Source of the DNA: Muribaculum sp. | GTDB lineage: Bacteria > Bacteroidota > Bacteroidia > Bacteroidales > Muribaculaceae | Length of the DNA stretch: 64,000 nt | NCBI GenBank assembly: GCA_023666965.1 | Contig: JAMPAZ010000001.1 | Location: 1,072,853 to 1,136,852 of the forward strand | Direction of reading: 5' to 3' | Shown here: positions 18,197 to 28,000 of the stretch, piece by piece | Layout: every line of letters begins with the position of its first letter | How positions within the stretch are numbered: the stretch's first letter is position 1 | Notes under the pieces: generated by a model | The model's database searches: none | Told to the model about the DNA's origin: nothing | What the model saw: the letters and a program-made list of their open reading frames with translations, nothing else | Made by a program: the position numbers and the translations under genes

Positions 18197-18895
18197 TTAT
18201 AGCGTTCCGTTCTCGGCCTGCTGTATCATTTCAGGACTTGCAGTGATGTATATTTCCACGCGCCTGTTCTGCGCACGTCCGGCCGCTGTCTCGTTTGATG
18301 CTACATAGTCGGCCATCGGCACCCCCTTAGCTGTCAGTCGGGTGGGCGATACTCCGGAGTTGACGAGGTAGCTCATCACAGCGTCGGCACGCTCAGTCGA
18401 CAGCTTTTGGTTGACTGCAAATGAACCTGTGTTGTCGGTGAAGCCGATAATTTGCACATCGGTCAACGGATTTTGCTTAAGCGATACGGCAAAACGGCTC
18501 AAGTCAGACTGTGCTTGAGAGCTGAGGTTATATTTGCCCGTTTGGAAAAGAATTCCGCCGTCGAAAGTAACCTTGATGGCCTGCAGACCGTTTGTATCGG
18601 TGGTTTGCTCCACTTGTGCGTCGGGGAGCGACGTGGCCAATTGCTCTTGCTGTTTGTCCATCTTCTTGCCGATCAATGCTCCGGCTCCGGCTCCTACCGC
18701 CGCGCCGATGGCGCTACCGATAGCTGCACCTTTGCCTCCTCCGATCAAGGCACCCAGACCGGCACCCGCCGCGGCACCGCCGCCGCCACCGATAAGGGCA
18801 CCCTTTCCGGTATTGGTAAGCGAGTTACATCCCGATGCTCCTAAAAGCATACAGAGTGAGAGCAATGCCGCTCCTGTCATCTTGAAAATTTTCAT
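18197..18895 (-). CDS. OmpA-family lipoprotein with glycine zipper
   Basis: A 232-residue outer-membrane lipoprotein. The ATG at 18895 (MKIFKMTGAALL) gives a signal peptide with lipobox LGASGC; a longer frame to 18952 would start upstream of the predicted promoter. Residues ~35-80 are a glycine-zipper segment (GGGGGAAAGAGLGALIGGGK) seen in YiaD/YfiB-like proteins. The C-terminal OmpA domain includes VQIIGFTDNTGSFAVNQKLS and GRAQNRRVEIYI, the peptidoglycan-binding signature. Its likely role is anchoring the outer membrane to the wall. Confidence 0.92.
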   Translation of the reverse strand: MKIFKMTGAALLSLCMLLGASGCNSLTNTGKGALIGGGGGAAAGAGLGALIGGGKGAAIGSAIGAAVGAGAGALIGKKMDKQQEQLATSLPDAQVEQTTDTNGLQAIKVTFDGGILFQTGKYNLSSQAQSDLSRFAVSLKQNPLTDVQIIGFTDNTGSFAVNQKLSTERADAVMSYLVNSGVSPTRLTAKGVPMADYVASNETAAGRAQNRRVEIYITASPEMIQQAENGTL

Positions 18896-18929
18896 AATCA
18901 GTATAATTAAGTTAATTATTCTCCAAGGA

Positions 18930-18937
18930 CAAAGATA
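18930..18937 (-). promoter_or_regulatory. -7 box of the OmpA-type lipoprotein gene
   Basis: TATCTTTG on the minus strand fits the -7 consensus. It supports the start at 18895 because transcription would begin near 18923. No clear -33 box is seen at the expected distance. Confidence 0.5.
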
Positions 18938-19034
18938 ATGATAAATTCGCAATTGACGAGCATCCTCTCAGTCCTCTGTAAATTTCTACAAAGCAAAACG
19001 ACAAAATGTTTTTTCGTATATTGTAAAATTTACC

Positions 19035-19042
19035 TAATTTTG
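19035..19042 (+). promoter_or_regulatory. -7 box upstream of the EamA permease gene
   Basis: TAATTTTG fits TAnnTTTG, and a T-rich stretch about 20 bp upstream (near 19010-19015) may act as the -33 box. The predicted leader is about 25 nt. Confidence 0.5.
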
Positions 19043-19074
19043 CATAGTTTTTGAATATAAGATAGTGACTGGGT

Positions 19075-19989
19075 ATGGCTGATCAGAAATTGAAGATTGG
19101 TTATTCATCGTTAATTTGGTATCATCTCGGAGCGCTCCTGACCGTTACGGCGTGGGGTGTGTCGTTTGTCTCTACAAAAGTCTTGCTCGACCATGGCCTG
19201 TATCCGACGGAAGTGTATATATTCAGAAGCATCCTTGCCTACGTGTTGATGTTGTGCGTCTGCCACAAGAGCTTTATGTCCAATTCTTTGCGTGATGAAC
19301 TGTTGTTCCTGGTGTGCGGCATGTGTGGGGGATCTCTATATTTCATTGCAGAGAACACGGCTCTTGAATACACTCTTGTTTCAAATGTCTCCTTGATTGT
19401 CACATTAGCCCCTCTATTGACCACGCTTCTGCTCGGAGCTATATATAAGTCGGAGCGACCCGGTAAGGGTGTCATAATTGGTTCGCTAATTGCTTTTCTC
19501 GGAGTGGGATTTGTGATATTTAATAGCAGTTTCTCTGTTGATGTCAAGCCTTTGGGCGATTTCCTTGCGCTTTCGGCGGCGCTGTCGTGGGCTGTTTATT
19601 CAATAGTTCTCAGGAAGCTGAGTGCATTTTACACAGTCCTTTTCATCACAAGGAAAACCTTTTTTTATGGTTTGCTCACCGCCATTCCGTTTTATTTGCA
19701 GCAATCTGCCCATTCCTCGCTCACCGTGTTTACCTCTTGGGACGTGGTGCTGAATTTCTTGTTTCTCGGCGTTTTTTGCTCGATGGTGGCGTTCCTTCTG
19801 TGGGCATGGTGCGTTAAAGGTCTCGGTGCCATCACCACCAATAACTACCTGTATTTTCAGCCGGTCGTCACTCTGATTGCGTCTGCTCTGTTGCTCGGTG
19901 AAGTAGTGACTTTTATAGGTTATACCGGGTGTGCCTTGATTCTCGTCGGTGTAATACTCAGCGACCGTCTTGGAGCAAAATCTGTGTAG
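19075..19989 (+). CDS. EamA/DMT-family permease
   Basis: A 304-residue inner-membrane protein with about ten hydrophobic segments arranged as two EamA repeats. Typical signatures are TAWGVSFVSTKVLL in the first helix, LALSAALSWAVYSIVLRKL at the start of the second repeat, and LYFQPVVTLIASALLLGE in the ninth helix. The drug/metabolite transporter superfamily exports amino acids, nucleosides or other metabolites; the substrate is not deducible. It stands alone with its own promoter. Confidence 0.9.
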   Translation: MADQKLKIGYSSLIWYHLGALLTVTAWGVSFVSTKVLLDHGLYPTEVYIFRSILAYVLMLCVCHKSFMSNSLRDELLFLVCGMCGGSLYFIAENTALEYTLVSNVSLIVTLAPLLTTLLLGAIYKSERPGKGVIIGSLIAFLGVGFVIFNSSFSVDVKPLGDFLALSAALSWAVYSIVLRKLSAFYTVLFITRKTFFYGLLTAIPFYLQQSAHSSLTVFTSWDVVLNFLFLGVFCSMVAFLLWAWCVKGLGAITTNNYLYFQPVVTLIASALLLGEVVTFIGYTGCALILVGVILSDRLGAKSV

Positions 19990-20039
19990 GATAGAGAATT
20001 TTACCCCAATTTTGCAGTACAATCGGGGCAAAGTCGTAT

Positions 20040-20047
20040 TATCTTTG
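20040..20047 (+). promoter_or_regulatory. -7 box upstream of the DUF6291-like gene
   Basis: TATCTTTG fits the -7 consensus 28 bp before the start codon. A TTTG at 20011-20014 is 25 bp away, longer than the usual 19-21 bp spacing, so the -33 assignment is weak. Confidence 0.45.
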
Positions 20048-20075
20048 CGAAAAAATAAATCTTAAATCGAACAAA

Positions 20076-20537
20076 ATGAGACACACAGTTACGCGCTCAC
20101 CGCGATTTGACCGCGAATGGAAGGAGTTGATTAAAATGTTGCCTGAGCAACGTCAATCTGCTATGGAACAAGCTATTAGGAATTATCAACTGACAGGAAT
20201 CTATCCGGAGCATCTTGAAGAAGCGGAGATGATGGCATTCATGCTGATTAAAAAGATAGTCGATCGTCGCACAAAACAGCGTGAGGCTCGCCACAGGAAG
20301 CTTGAAATTTCTGATAATGAAGCTGATAATGTTGAACGAGTGCAAAAAGAAAGAAAGCCCTCTGTCAAAGAATCACAGCGGAAATGCTCCATCTGGGACT
20401 TCAGCGAGATAGAGCGCGATGCCGACGGCGCTATAATAATCCGTTCGAGCGAAGATATGCAGAGAGCCATAAATTACCACAGGCAAGTGAGAACCGACCC
20501 TGCGAAAGTAATCCGATACCGTTACCTTGGCAAATAA
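20076..20537 (+). CDS. DUF6291-like small protein
   Basis: A 153-residue soluble protein. The N-terminal part (EWKELIKMLPEQRQSAMEQA, then GIYPEHLEEAEMMAFMLIKK and IVDRRTKQREARHRK) resembles DUF6291, a domain found in phage and integrative-element proteins as well as chromosomal genes. The middle is Lys/Arg/Glu-rich and likely disordered, and the tail (KVIRYRYLGK) is basic. No enzymatic motif is visible. A DNA-associated role is possible but only inferred. Its stop lies 58 bp before the start of the flavodoxin gene. Confidence 0.6.
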   Translation: MRHTVTRSPRFDREWKELIKMLPEQRQSAMEQAIRNYQLTGIYPEHLEEAEMMAFMLIKKIVDRRTKQREARHRKLEISDNEADNVERVQKERKPSVKESQRKCSIWDFSEIERDADGAIIIRSSEDMQRAINYHRQVRTDPAKVIRYRYLGK

Positions 20538-20566
20538 AGACTATTACGATATACGGAATAATTTCG

Positions 20567-20574
20567 TAAATTTG
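20567..20574 (+). promoter_or_regulatory. -7 box of the flavodoxin gene
   Basis: TAAATTTG fits the -7 consensus and lies 22 bp before the ATG at 20596. It supports that start over the in-frame ATG at 20527, which is upstream of the promoter. Confidence 0.55.
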
Positions 20575-20595
20575 TGGACTCTAAGTAATTTGTGT

Positions 20596-21318
20596 ATGAT
20601 AGGAAGATATTTAAGCAGGTTTATGTCGGCTGTGGCCACGGTTTTTTTGAGTGCAGTGCTTGTGGCTCCCGCAAAGGCAGTTGAGTCGGATAAGATATTG
20701 GTGGCTTATTTTAGCTGGGGCGGTAATACTAAAGCTATGGCTGAATACATCAGCGAGCATACCGGTGGCGAGCTATTCAGAATTGTGCCGTTGAACGCGT
20801 ATCCTTCGGATCTTAATGAATGCTACGCCGTGGCTCTCGATGAAAGGGAGACCGATGCTCGTCCTGCCATAAGCTCAAATGTTGCCGAATGGGACAAATA
20901 CGAGGTCATATTCCTTGGCTGTCCGGTATGGTGGCACGAGGCTCCGATGATAATCCACACGTTTGTGGACAGTTACGACTTCTATGGTAAGACTGTCGTG
21001 CCTTTTTGCACCTACGCCTCGTCATACCGCGACGCCACGCTTGCGAAAATAGTTGAGCTTACCCCCTATAGCGCCCATTTGGAAGGCTTCGGAGCGCAGA
21101 GTGACCATCTTGAAGGTGTCTTGGAATGGCTCGACATGATAGGGTTGCTTGACACCTCGACCGTCGATGAGGTCGGGATAAGCTCCGATTCGAAGGTGGA
21201 AGTCTACGCTCTTTCCGGACGCGCAGTATTCCGTGGCGCCATGTCGGAAGTCGTTAATTTGCCCCGCGGTGTCTATATCGTACGGTCCGCCGGATCGACA
21301 TACAAAGTTCGTATATGA
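20596..21318 (+). CDS. Exported flavodoxin with a T9SS-like C-terminal tail
   Basis: A 240-residue protein starting with a signal peptide (MIGRYLSRFMSAVATVFLSA, cleavage near PAKA). A flavodoxin fold of the Flavodoxin_4 type follows: the FMN phosphate loop SWGGNTKAMAEYI, then FLGCPVWWHEAPMIIHTF and the FCTYASS loop. After the flavodoxin domain (~residue 195) the protein continues with KVEVYALSGRAVFRG and LPRGVYIVRSAGSTYKVRI, which has the shape of a type A T9SS sorting domain. Flavodoxins are normally cytosolic; an exported, surface-sorted flavodoxin is unusual. A terminator hairpin follows. Confidence 0.85.
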   Translation: MIGRYLSRFMSAVATVFLSAVLVAPAKAVESDKILVAYFSWGGNTKAMAEYISEHTGGELFRIVPLNAYPSDLNECYAVALDERETDARPAISSNVAEWDKYEVIFLGCPVWWHEAPMIIHTFVDSYDFYGKTVVPFCTYASSYRDATLAKIVELTPYSAHLEGFGAQSDHLEGVLEWLDMIGLLDTSTVDEVGISSDSKVEVYALSGRAVFRGAMSEVVNLPRGVYIVRSAGSTYKVRI

Positions 21319-21331
21319 TTCCCGCAAAATA

Positions 21332-21359
21332 AGAGCCCATTCCTTATCGAATGGGCTCT
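21332..21359 (+). terminator. Terminator hairpin after the flavodoxin gene
   Basis: AGAGCCCATT (21332-21341) pairs perfectly with AATGGGCTCT (21350-21359) around an 8-nt loop, 13 bp after the stop codon. The tail is only mildly U-rich. Confidence 0.55.
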
Positions 21360-21415
21360 AAATCACTTATTGGAAGTTATTGTGGGGATGATGGCAAATT
21401 TCTTTGATAAATTCT

Positions 21416-21446
21416 GATAGGGATATGCTACGATAGGGATATGCTA
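21416..21446 (+). repeat. 16-bp tandem direct repeat
   Basis: GATAGGGATATGCTA occurs twice (21416-21430 and 21432-21446), a period of 16 bp, about 30 bp before the -33 region of the toxin operon. It may be a simple duplication or a pair of regulator sites. Confidence 0.6.
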
Positions 21447-21476
21447 TACAAATATGTTATAAAACATATTAAAAAG

Positions 21477-21508
21477 TTTAACAAAATGTAAGTTTATTTG
21501 TATATTTG
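21477..21508 (+). promoter_or_regulatory. Promoter of the RHS toxin-like operon
   Basis: TATATTTG at 21501-21508 matches the -7 consensus, with TTTA at 21477-21480 in the -33 position 20 bp upstream. The leader to the first gene would be about 55 nt. Confidence 0.55.
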
Positions 21509-21569
21509 CGAAAATGTGCGATGCAATGCATCATTATCACCCATCACTTCATCCTTAAACCCATCGCCG

Positions 21570-22013
21570 ATGAAAGCGAATCTACTCCTCGTCGCCCTTG
21601 CCGCAGCTCTTATGTCGCCCCACGCGCTCCGGGCCGATACAACCATGCCATCCTCCTCAACAGTTGTACAATACACTTACGATGAGTCCGGCAACCGAAT
21701 CCGGCGTGCAGTAAAAGACAGTGAAACGAACCCCCTCGGGATTGCTTCATTGTCGGATTCAACCCATCATCCGATTGCCGTTGTCTCGCCTAATCCTACG
21801 TCGGGCTCGGTCACGGTCGATGTGACTGACAACAACGGCGTATTGCCGATCGACAGCATGGGCCTGTACAATCTTGACGGGACGTTTATTGGAAGTTGGG
21901 GCGCATTTTCCGGGTCTCTCCAGATAGACCTGACCCCCTATCCGTCGGGATGGTACGTGCTCCGCCTCTACACGGAAAATACTGTTGAATCCATCAAAAT
22001 CCTTAAATTATGA
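21570..22013 (+). CDS. Small T9SS-sorted protein with one YD-repeat-like motif
   Basis: A 147-residue exported protein. The ATG at 21570 (MKANLLLVALAAALMSPHAL) gives a good signal peptide; the longer frame from 21498 lacks one. The mature N-terminus contains VVQYTYDESGNRIRRAVK, a single motif like those in RHS/YD repeats. Residues ~70-147 are a typical type A T9SS sorting domain: VSPNPTSGSVTVDV, GLYNLDGTFIGSW, YPSGWYVLRLYT, ESIKILKL. Its stop overlaps the start of the giant RHS gene by four bases (ATGA), so the two are coupled. It could help export or present the partner at the surface; that is inference. Confidence 0.82.
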   Translation: MKANLLLVALAAALMSPHALRADTTMPSSSTVVQYTYDESGNRIRRAVKDSETNPLGIASLSDSTHHPIAVVSPNPTSGSVTVDVTDNNGVLPIDSMGLYNLDGTFIGSWGAFSGSLQIDLTPYPSGWYVLRLYTENTVESIKILKL

Positions 22014-25000
22014 ACACCGTGAATAATATATTTGGAATTATTACCCTGGCATTGTCTACGGTTGTCCTTTGTCCCGTTCCCCATACGTCCGCGATTGAAT
22101 TGCCGGATTCAGTTTATCTTAGGCTATATCCTGAAGTAGAAATATTTGGGCCGGATGATATTGGGAGACAAGAACCAATTCCTCAAAATATTCCGACACA
22201 AAATGCGCCATATATAGGAACCGTTGTCCCAAAATCCGGTACCATAGACCGTTCCCTGTCAGTTGGAGAAATTCCAATAAATTCGGAGCTGTCGCTTTCC
22301 GGAGCCAAGACCTATTCTGTGCCGATTAAGGTACCGGCAGGCATCTCCGAGGATATGACACCGCAAATATCCGTCAGCTACAACAGCCATGCTTCATCCG
22401 GTATCGCCGGCCACGGTTGGAATATTTCGGGATTATCGTCAATAACGCGACAGACCAAGTCGATATTCTATGATGGGGTAGTTTCAGGGATAGCGTTTAA
22501 TTCCGAGGATGCCTTTTCACTTGACGGAGTCAGACTCGTCGAGATTCAATCTTCATCGACATATAATTTATACCGGACGGAGGAAGGCAACGTAATGGCT
22601 AAAGGATATAAATCAGGGAATGACATTTCATATTTCGAGGTGTTTTATCCAAACGGCAACAGAGGTACGTTTGGATATTCTGGCACTTACGGAAGGATAT
22701 CGTTCCCGGAAACGACAATCGGGGATCTTCAAGGCAATCGAATTACGTACACATATACATTTTCTGATGAGACATATTTAATTTCTAAAATTACGTACAA
22801 CAACGCATCATTGCGGTTTTCATATCGGGCAAATTCAGGAGACAAGCTTTACTCGTTCGTCAACGGAAAGCAGGTGGGATCGAATATGCTTGTTTCGTCT
22901 ATCGAATGTTTTGCCGGTTCCACGGAAATGGGGACATATTCGTTTGAATACGATGAAGCTCCCAACCATGTTTACAGAAACATGGCATTTCTCAAGGAAA
23001 TAGGTTATTCATCAAACGGAAGTTCGCTGAATCCCCTGAAGTTCTATTACGGAAACAGTTCAAACGTCACGACTTCTTATTCTTTGGTGACGTTGCAGGG
23101 TAATTGGTATACGACAAAGGATGCGGCACGAGTCATCACGAACAGATGTCGCTTTGACTATAACGGCATGGCCGACGCGATTATAACTTACCCGTACAAC
23201 ATAACGTATTGGCTTGATGGCAACAACATATATAAAAACAAATATACGGGAGAAGAAGAAGTCTTTATATATACAGGCATATCCAAAAACGATTCCAACC
23301 CAACGTCGCAGTCATCATTTAAAACAGGAGAGGGATTTGTAGACCTGCTCTGTGCAGATTTGACCGGGGAATTGGAAGAAAAAATCATCAGAATAAATAA
23401 TACAGCCGATGTTGGAAATAAGAAGGAAAAGCTCTCGTTCAGTGTTTATGAGTATTCCGCGTTGTACGGTGGCGCAAAAGACAGATATGAAAGGACTTTC
23501 TATCTGAACACCCTCCTTGGATCGGGCAGTAAATCCTATGTAACGCCTAAATACTACCGGACTGGAGATTTTGACGGAGACGGGAGGGAGGAGGTTCTGG
23601 CGGTTTCTGCCAATAAGGCCAACTCTTCCAAGACATCCGTGTGCTACATATTCGATTTGGAGGACAATAAATTAAAATTTACACAGTCGTTGTTTGAGTT
23701 TGAAGTCGCATTTATAGGGTCGTCCGAGATGGATTCCGAGAAAGCATACAAAAATACAGATCGGATTTATGTCATTGACTATGACGGAGACGGCAAGCAC
23801 GACATCATGCACGTCAGCAAGACTTCAACGTCAATCTATACGTTTTCGGTGTCTGGAGGTGTGTGGTCTTCCCAAAAGGTCTGTACTCTGACATCAATAA
23901 ATAGAGGTACGATTGTCAATCGGGATTTTATGCAATGCGATGTAAATGCCGACGGGCTGACTGATTTTATATTGTCACCATTAAACGACAATAAATCCAC
24001 GGATTGGACAATCTACACGTCGAAGGGAAACGGGCAGTTTATAAAGTCGACCGCGTCCGGTGTCACTAATGATGGCGACGCGGGCTGTGGCTTTTTCTTT
24101 TTTGATGCCGACGGAGACGGCATCAGCGACTTGGTAAAATATGATGCCTATGGACTTTACTGCTACAAGTGTTTCCGATCCGGGTTCGATTTCAAGGATA
24201 TGTATTATGCTGTCTCTATGCCAAATGACTGGGCAAATACGTATTGCTGGATTCCGGCGAATGTCAATTCACGGAATTCGTATCCTTGGATTTTGACTTT
24301 AAGGGACAATGTGCTCCACAAGCATTCATTCAATCTTAATTCTAAGATGGAATCACTTTGTATCGGTATGTGCAACAGTCTCGGTGTAGTCGAGCACAAT
24401 GACTATGCGATGCTTAATGACACGGAAGGTGGCGTTTGCCATACTTCTTTCGGAGCGACATTTCCTTATGCATATATTTCTGAACCGTTGCCTCTATTGG
24501 CAAAAGAAACAATATATTTCGACAAAGCGATAGCTGACGAGTCGTCGTACATCTACATGAGTCCGGAAGTCCACGTTCAAGGACTTGGATTCCTTGGATT
24601 CAAGCGCATCGAACGGCAAAATCGTCGGGGTCAGCGATATATCAGATCGTTCGACACCCGAAAACGTGGAGTGCCCCTGTCTGAAATTTCCCCCGAATCG
24701 GAAAGTGTGTACACTTATTCCATCAAGACTCTTGCTGACGGAACAATCCAAAAACTTAATACCGCAACAACCAGTACGGACCTTCTGACAGGTGTAACTT
24801 CAACAATGACGGCGACTTATGACGATTACGGGTCACCATTGACCGAGACAACAGTTTTCGATGCCGCAAAGAGCAAGACAGTGGAGACAAAATATTCCAA
24901 CAATTCATCTGTGGACACCGGATATTATATCGGATATCCCATCGAGTCAACGCAAACGGTCAGATACGACGGATCAGTGCATGTTGACAAGGTTGTGGTC

Positions 25001-28000
25001 ACGGAGCATGATAAATGTAGGCCATTTACTGTCAGGTTGTATTCTAATGGGGTACTTACAGATACTGAGACATTTACTTACAACTCCATGGGATTGACTT
25101 TGTCTAATTCGGTAAAGAAATATTCTTCGGACAATACTGTAACGACGCGCACCTATCACGACTCGTATGGGAGGAATATCAGAACCGAGAACCGCTTCGG
25201 AGGGGTTGAGACAAGATCATATACCGATTGTGGCTTAGTGCAGACTCTAATCGATGCGAGAGGCTCCCGTACAAATTACATTTATGATAGTTTCGGCAAT
25301 GAAACGGAGCGTTCGTCGGACGGCCAAACTCCGCACACTTCAACGCTGTCATGGTGTTCTGAAAACGAAACGGGCGTTTATAAAAAAGTGGATGAAGAGA
25401 TGGGCGGAAAGATTTCTACGACAGTTTATGACGCCTTTAACAGAGAGATCAGGACTGCCGTCAAAGAAACAGACAATTATGATTACATTACGGATTATTC
25501 ATACGACAGTTACGGAAATCTGAAGAAGAAGTCATTGCCCTATCGTATTGGTAAAACACAGACAATGTGGATTGCATACGACTATGACAGTTTTAATAGG
25601 ATAATTTCTACAACCGAACCGTCCGGCAAGAAGACGTCATATTCATACAACCTGCTTGAACGTTCAATATCTGAGAATGGAGTAGACAGGATGGAAGTAT
25701 CCGATGTTTTCGGCAATCTTGTCAAAGTGACCGATCCATCGGGTTCGGTCGTTTATAAGCTTAATGCCCACGGACGGCCCTCCGCCATAACGTCCCCGGA
25801 CGGAATTACCACCGCATTCACCTACGACACTTCCGGACGGTTATTGAGCAGGACAGACCCAAGCCACGGAACGGAGACGTATACTTACGACAATGAAGGT
25901 AACATTTCCCAAATAGTAAATGCACGGGGGCAGACAATATCCTACGCCCACGACAAGTATGGGCGTAAGACAAAAATTGTGTCGCCCGAGATGACAATTG
26001 ACTACAGATACGCATATCTCCAAGACGATTTATTGGAAGCAAAATCGTCAAATGGCTATGCCCACCATGCAAGTTATGATAAATATGGACACGTCGTTTC
26101 GACTCTTGACAGCATAAATGGATATGCATACAAAAAGACGGCAACATACACCAACGGATTATTGAGCGGTATAACACACATATCCACATATAGTAATGGA
26201 GAAAATGAGCTAAAGGTTACAGAGAGCTACTCGTATGTCAATGGAATACTGTCCTCGGTAGAATGCGACGGTGTGAAGGTGTACGGTAAATCAAAACTTA
26301 CAACCATGGGACTTCCGCAGGAGATAGAGGCGGGAAACATGAAAACAATCTATAGTTACGATGAATACGGAAGCCTTACCGGCAGACGCGACACTTGGGG
26401 TGAAGAGACCGTCAGTGATGTATCGCTTGATTTCGACCCGTATAACGGCAACCTGCTGTCTCGCAGGGATAATCCCCGTATGTTATTAGAAACGTTTGAT
26501 TACGATGGCTTAAACCGACTTACAGACTACGGAGATGACTATGTCGAGTATGCTTCCAACGGCAACATCTTAAAAAAGTCAGATGCGGGAACGTTCGGCT
26601 ATGCATCCTCGATAAAACCCTACGCACTCACGCAGGCAATATTCTCGGAAGCCTCCATTCCGACAAGGGAACAAGCCATTGAATATACATCCTTTTCGCG
26701 CCCCGCTTCGATTAAAGAAAATAACTATATTTACTCTTTTGAATATGGCCCGGAATTTAACCGTGTCAAAATGACGGAAAAGTATTACCGTCAGTATCGT
26801 ATGGCGCGTTACTCTCTCGGGGATGGATTTGATTGTGACAATATATCCATGGTGGCAATTGCAATCCCATCGATTCCTGAACCGCTCTCCTACGGAGTTG
26901 ACGGAGGTGTAAAACCGCCAAGCGGAGGCGATATAATTCGCGACTCAATGATTGTTGGCCCAGCTATACCAGTTGATACAGAAGCTTATAGGGTCGTTCG
27001 GCGTGTATATATCGGAGGAGACGCGTACACGGCTCCTGCCGTCTTAGTTCAAAGCACAAATAAATCATTCGGAACAAAGTTGCTCCATATAGTCCGCGAC
27101 CATCTCGGCAGTATTGTGGCGTTGGTGGATTCTGAAGATGGTAAAATCTTGGAGGAAAACAGTTACGATGCATGGGGCCGTATGCGTAATCCTGACAGCC
27201 ATAAACTGTGTGGGATGGACAAGACACCAAATCTTATTCTCGGACGTGGATATGGTGGCCACGAATATTTGGCCAAGTTCGGGCTGGTCAACATGAACGC
27301 CAGGCTTTACGATCCTGTGCTCGGACGATTCCTTTCGCCAGATCCCTACGTCCAGGATCCCGGAATGCCGCAGAACTTCAACCGCTACTCATACTGTCTA
27401 AACAATCCGCTCCTATATAAAGATCCATCAGGGGAATTCTTCCTTATCGATGATTTCATCCATGGATTTTGGGAGGGGGTGTTTAAAGGGAAAAATCCGT
27501 TTAAAACGGGATGGAAATATACCCGAAATTCGTTTAATATATGGAAAGGATTGTTTTCTTTTGACACAAATAAGGGATGGTTTATGATCAACGAGTTTCT
27601 GTCACGATTCACTTGGCAACTTCCTCAAACTATAGTTGGGCTCTCCTATGGACATGCCCGAAATATGGCAGGACAAGTTAAAGACGTAAAGAGTAAATAT
27701 GGTGTCACGGTAATTCAAACTTACACAATGGATAGCGCCGTCACTATAGGCAATTTTATAGTCGGGCAGAAAGATTTAGTTCCAGATCCCAATAATTCAA
27801 CATTCCAGCATGAATATGGACATTATATTCAGAGTCAAGAAATGGGTCCCCTGTATCTTCTGAAAGTTGGTATTCCATCTGCTATTAACGTTAAGTGGGG
27901 TAAAGATCATGAATATCAATCTTATGAGGTGGATGCTAACAGACGTGCGTTTAGGTATTTTTTATCATTGGGGATAAATTTCAAATGGTATACTGTCAAG

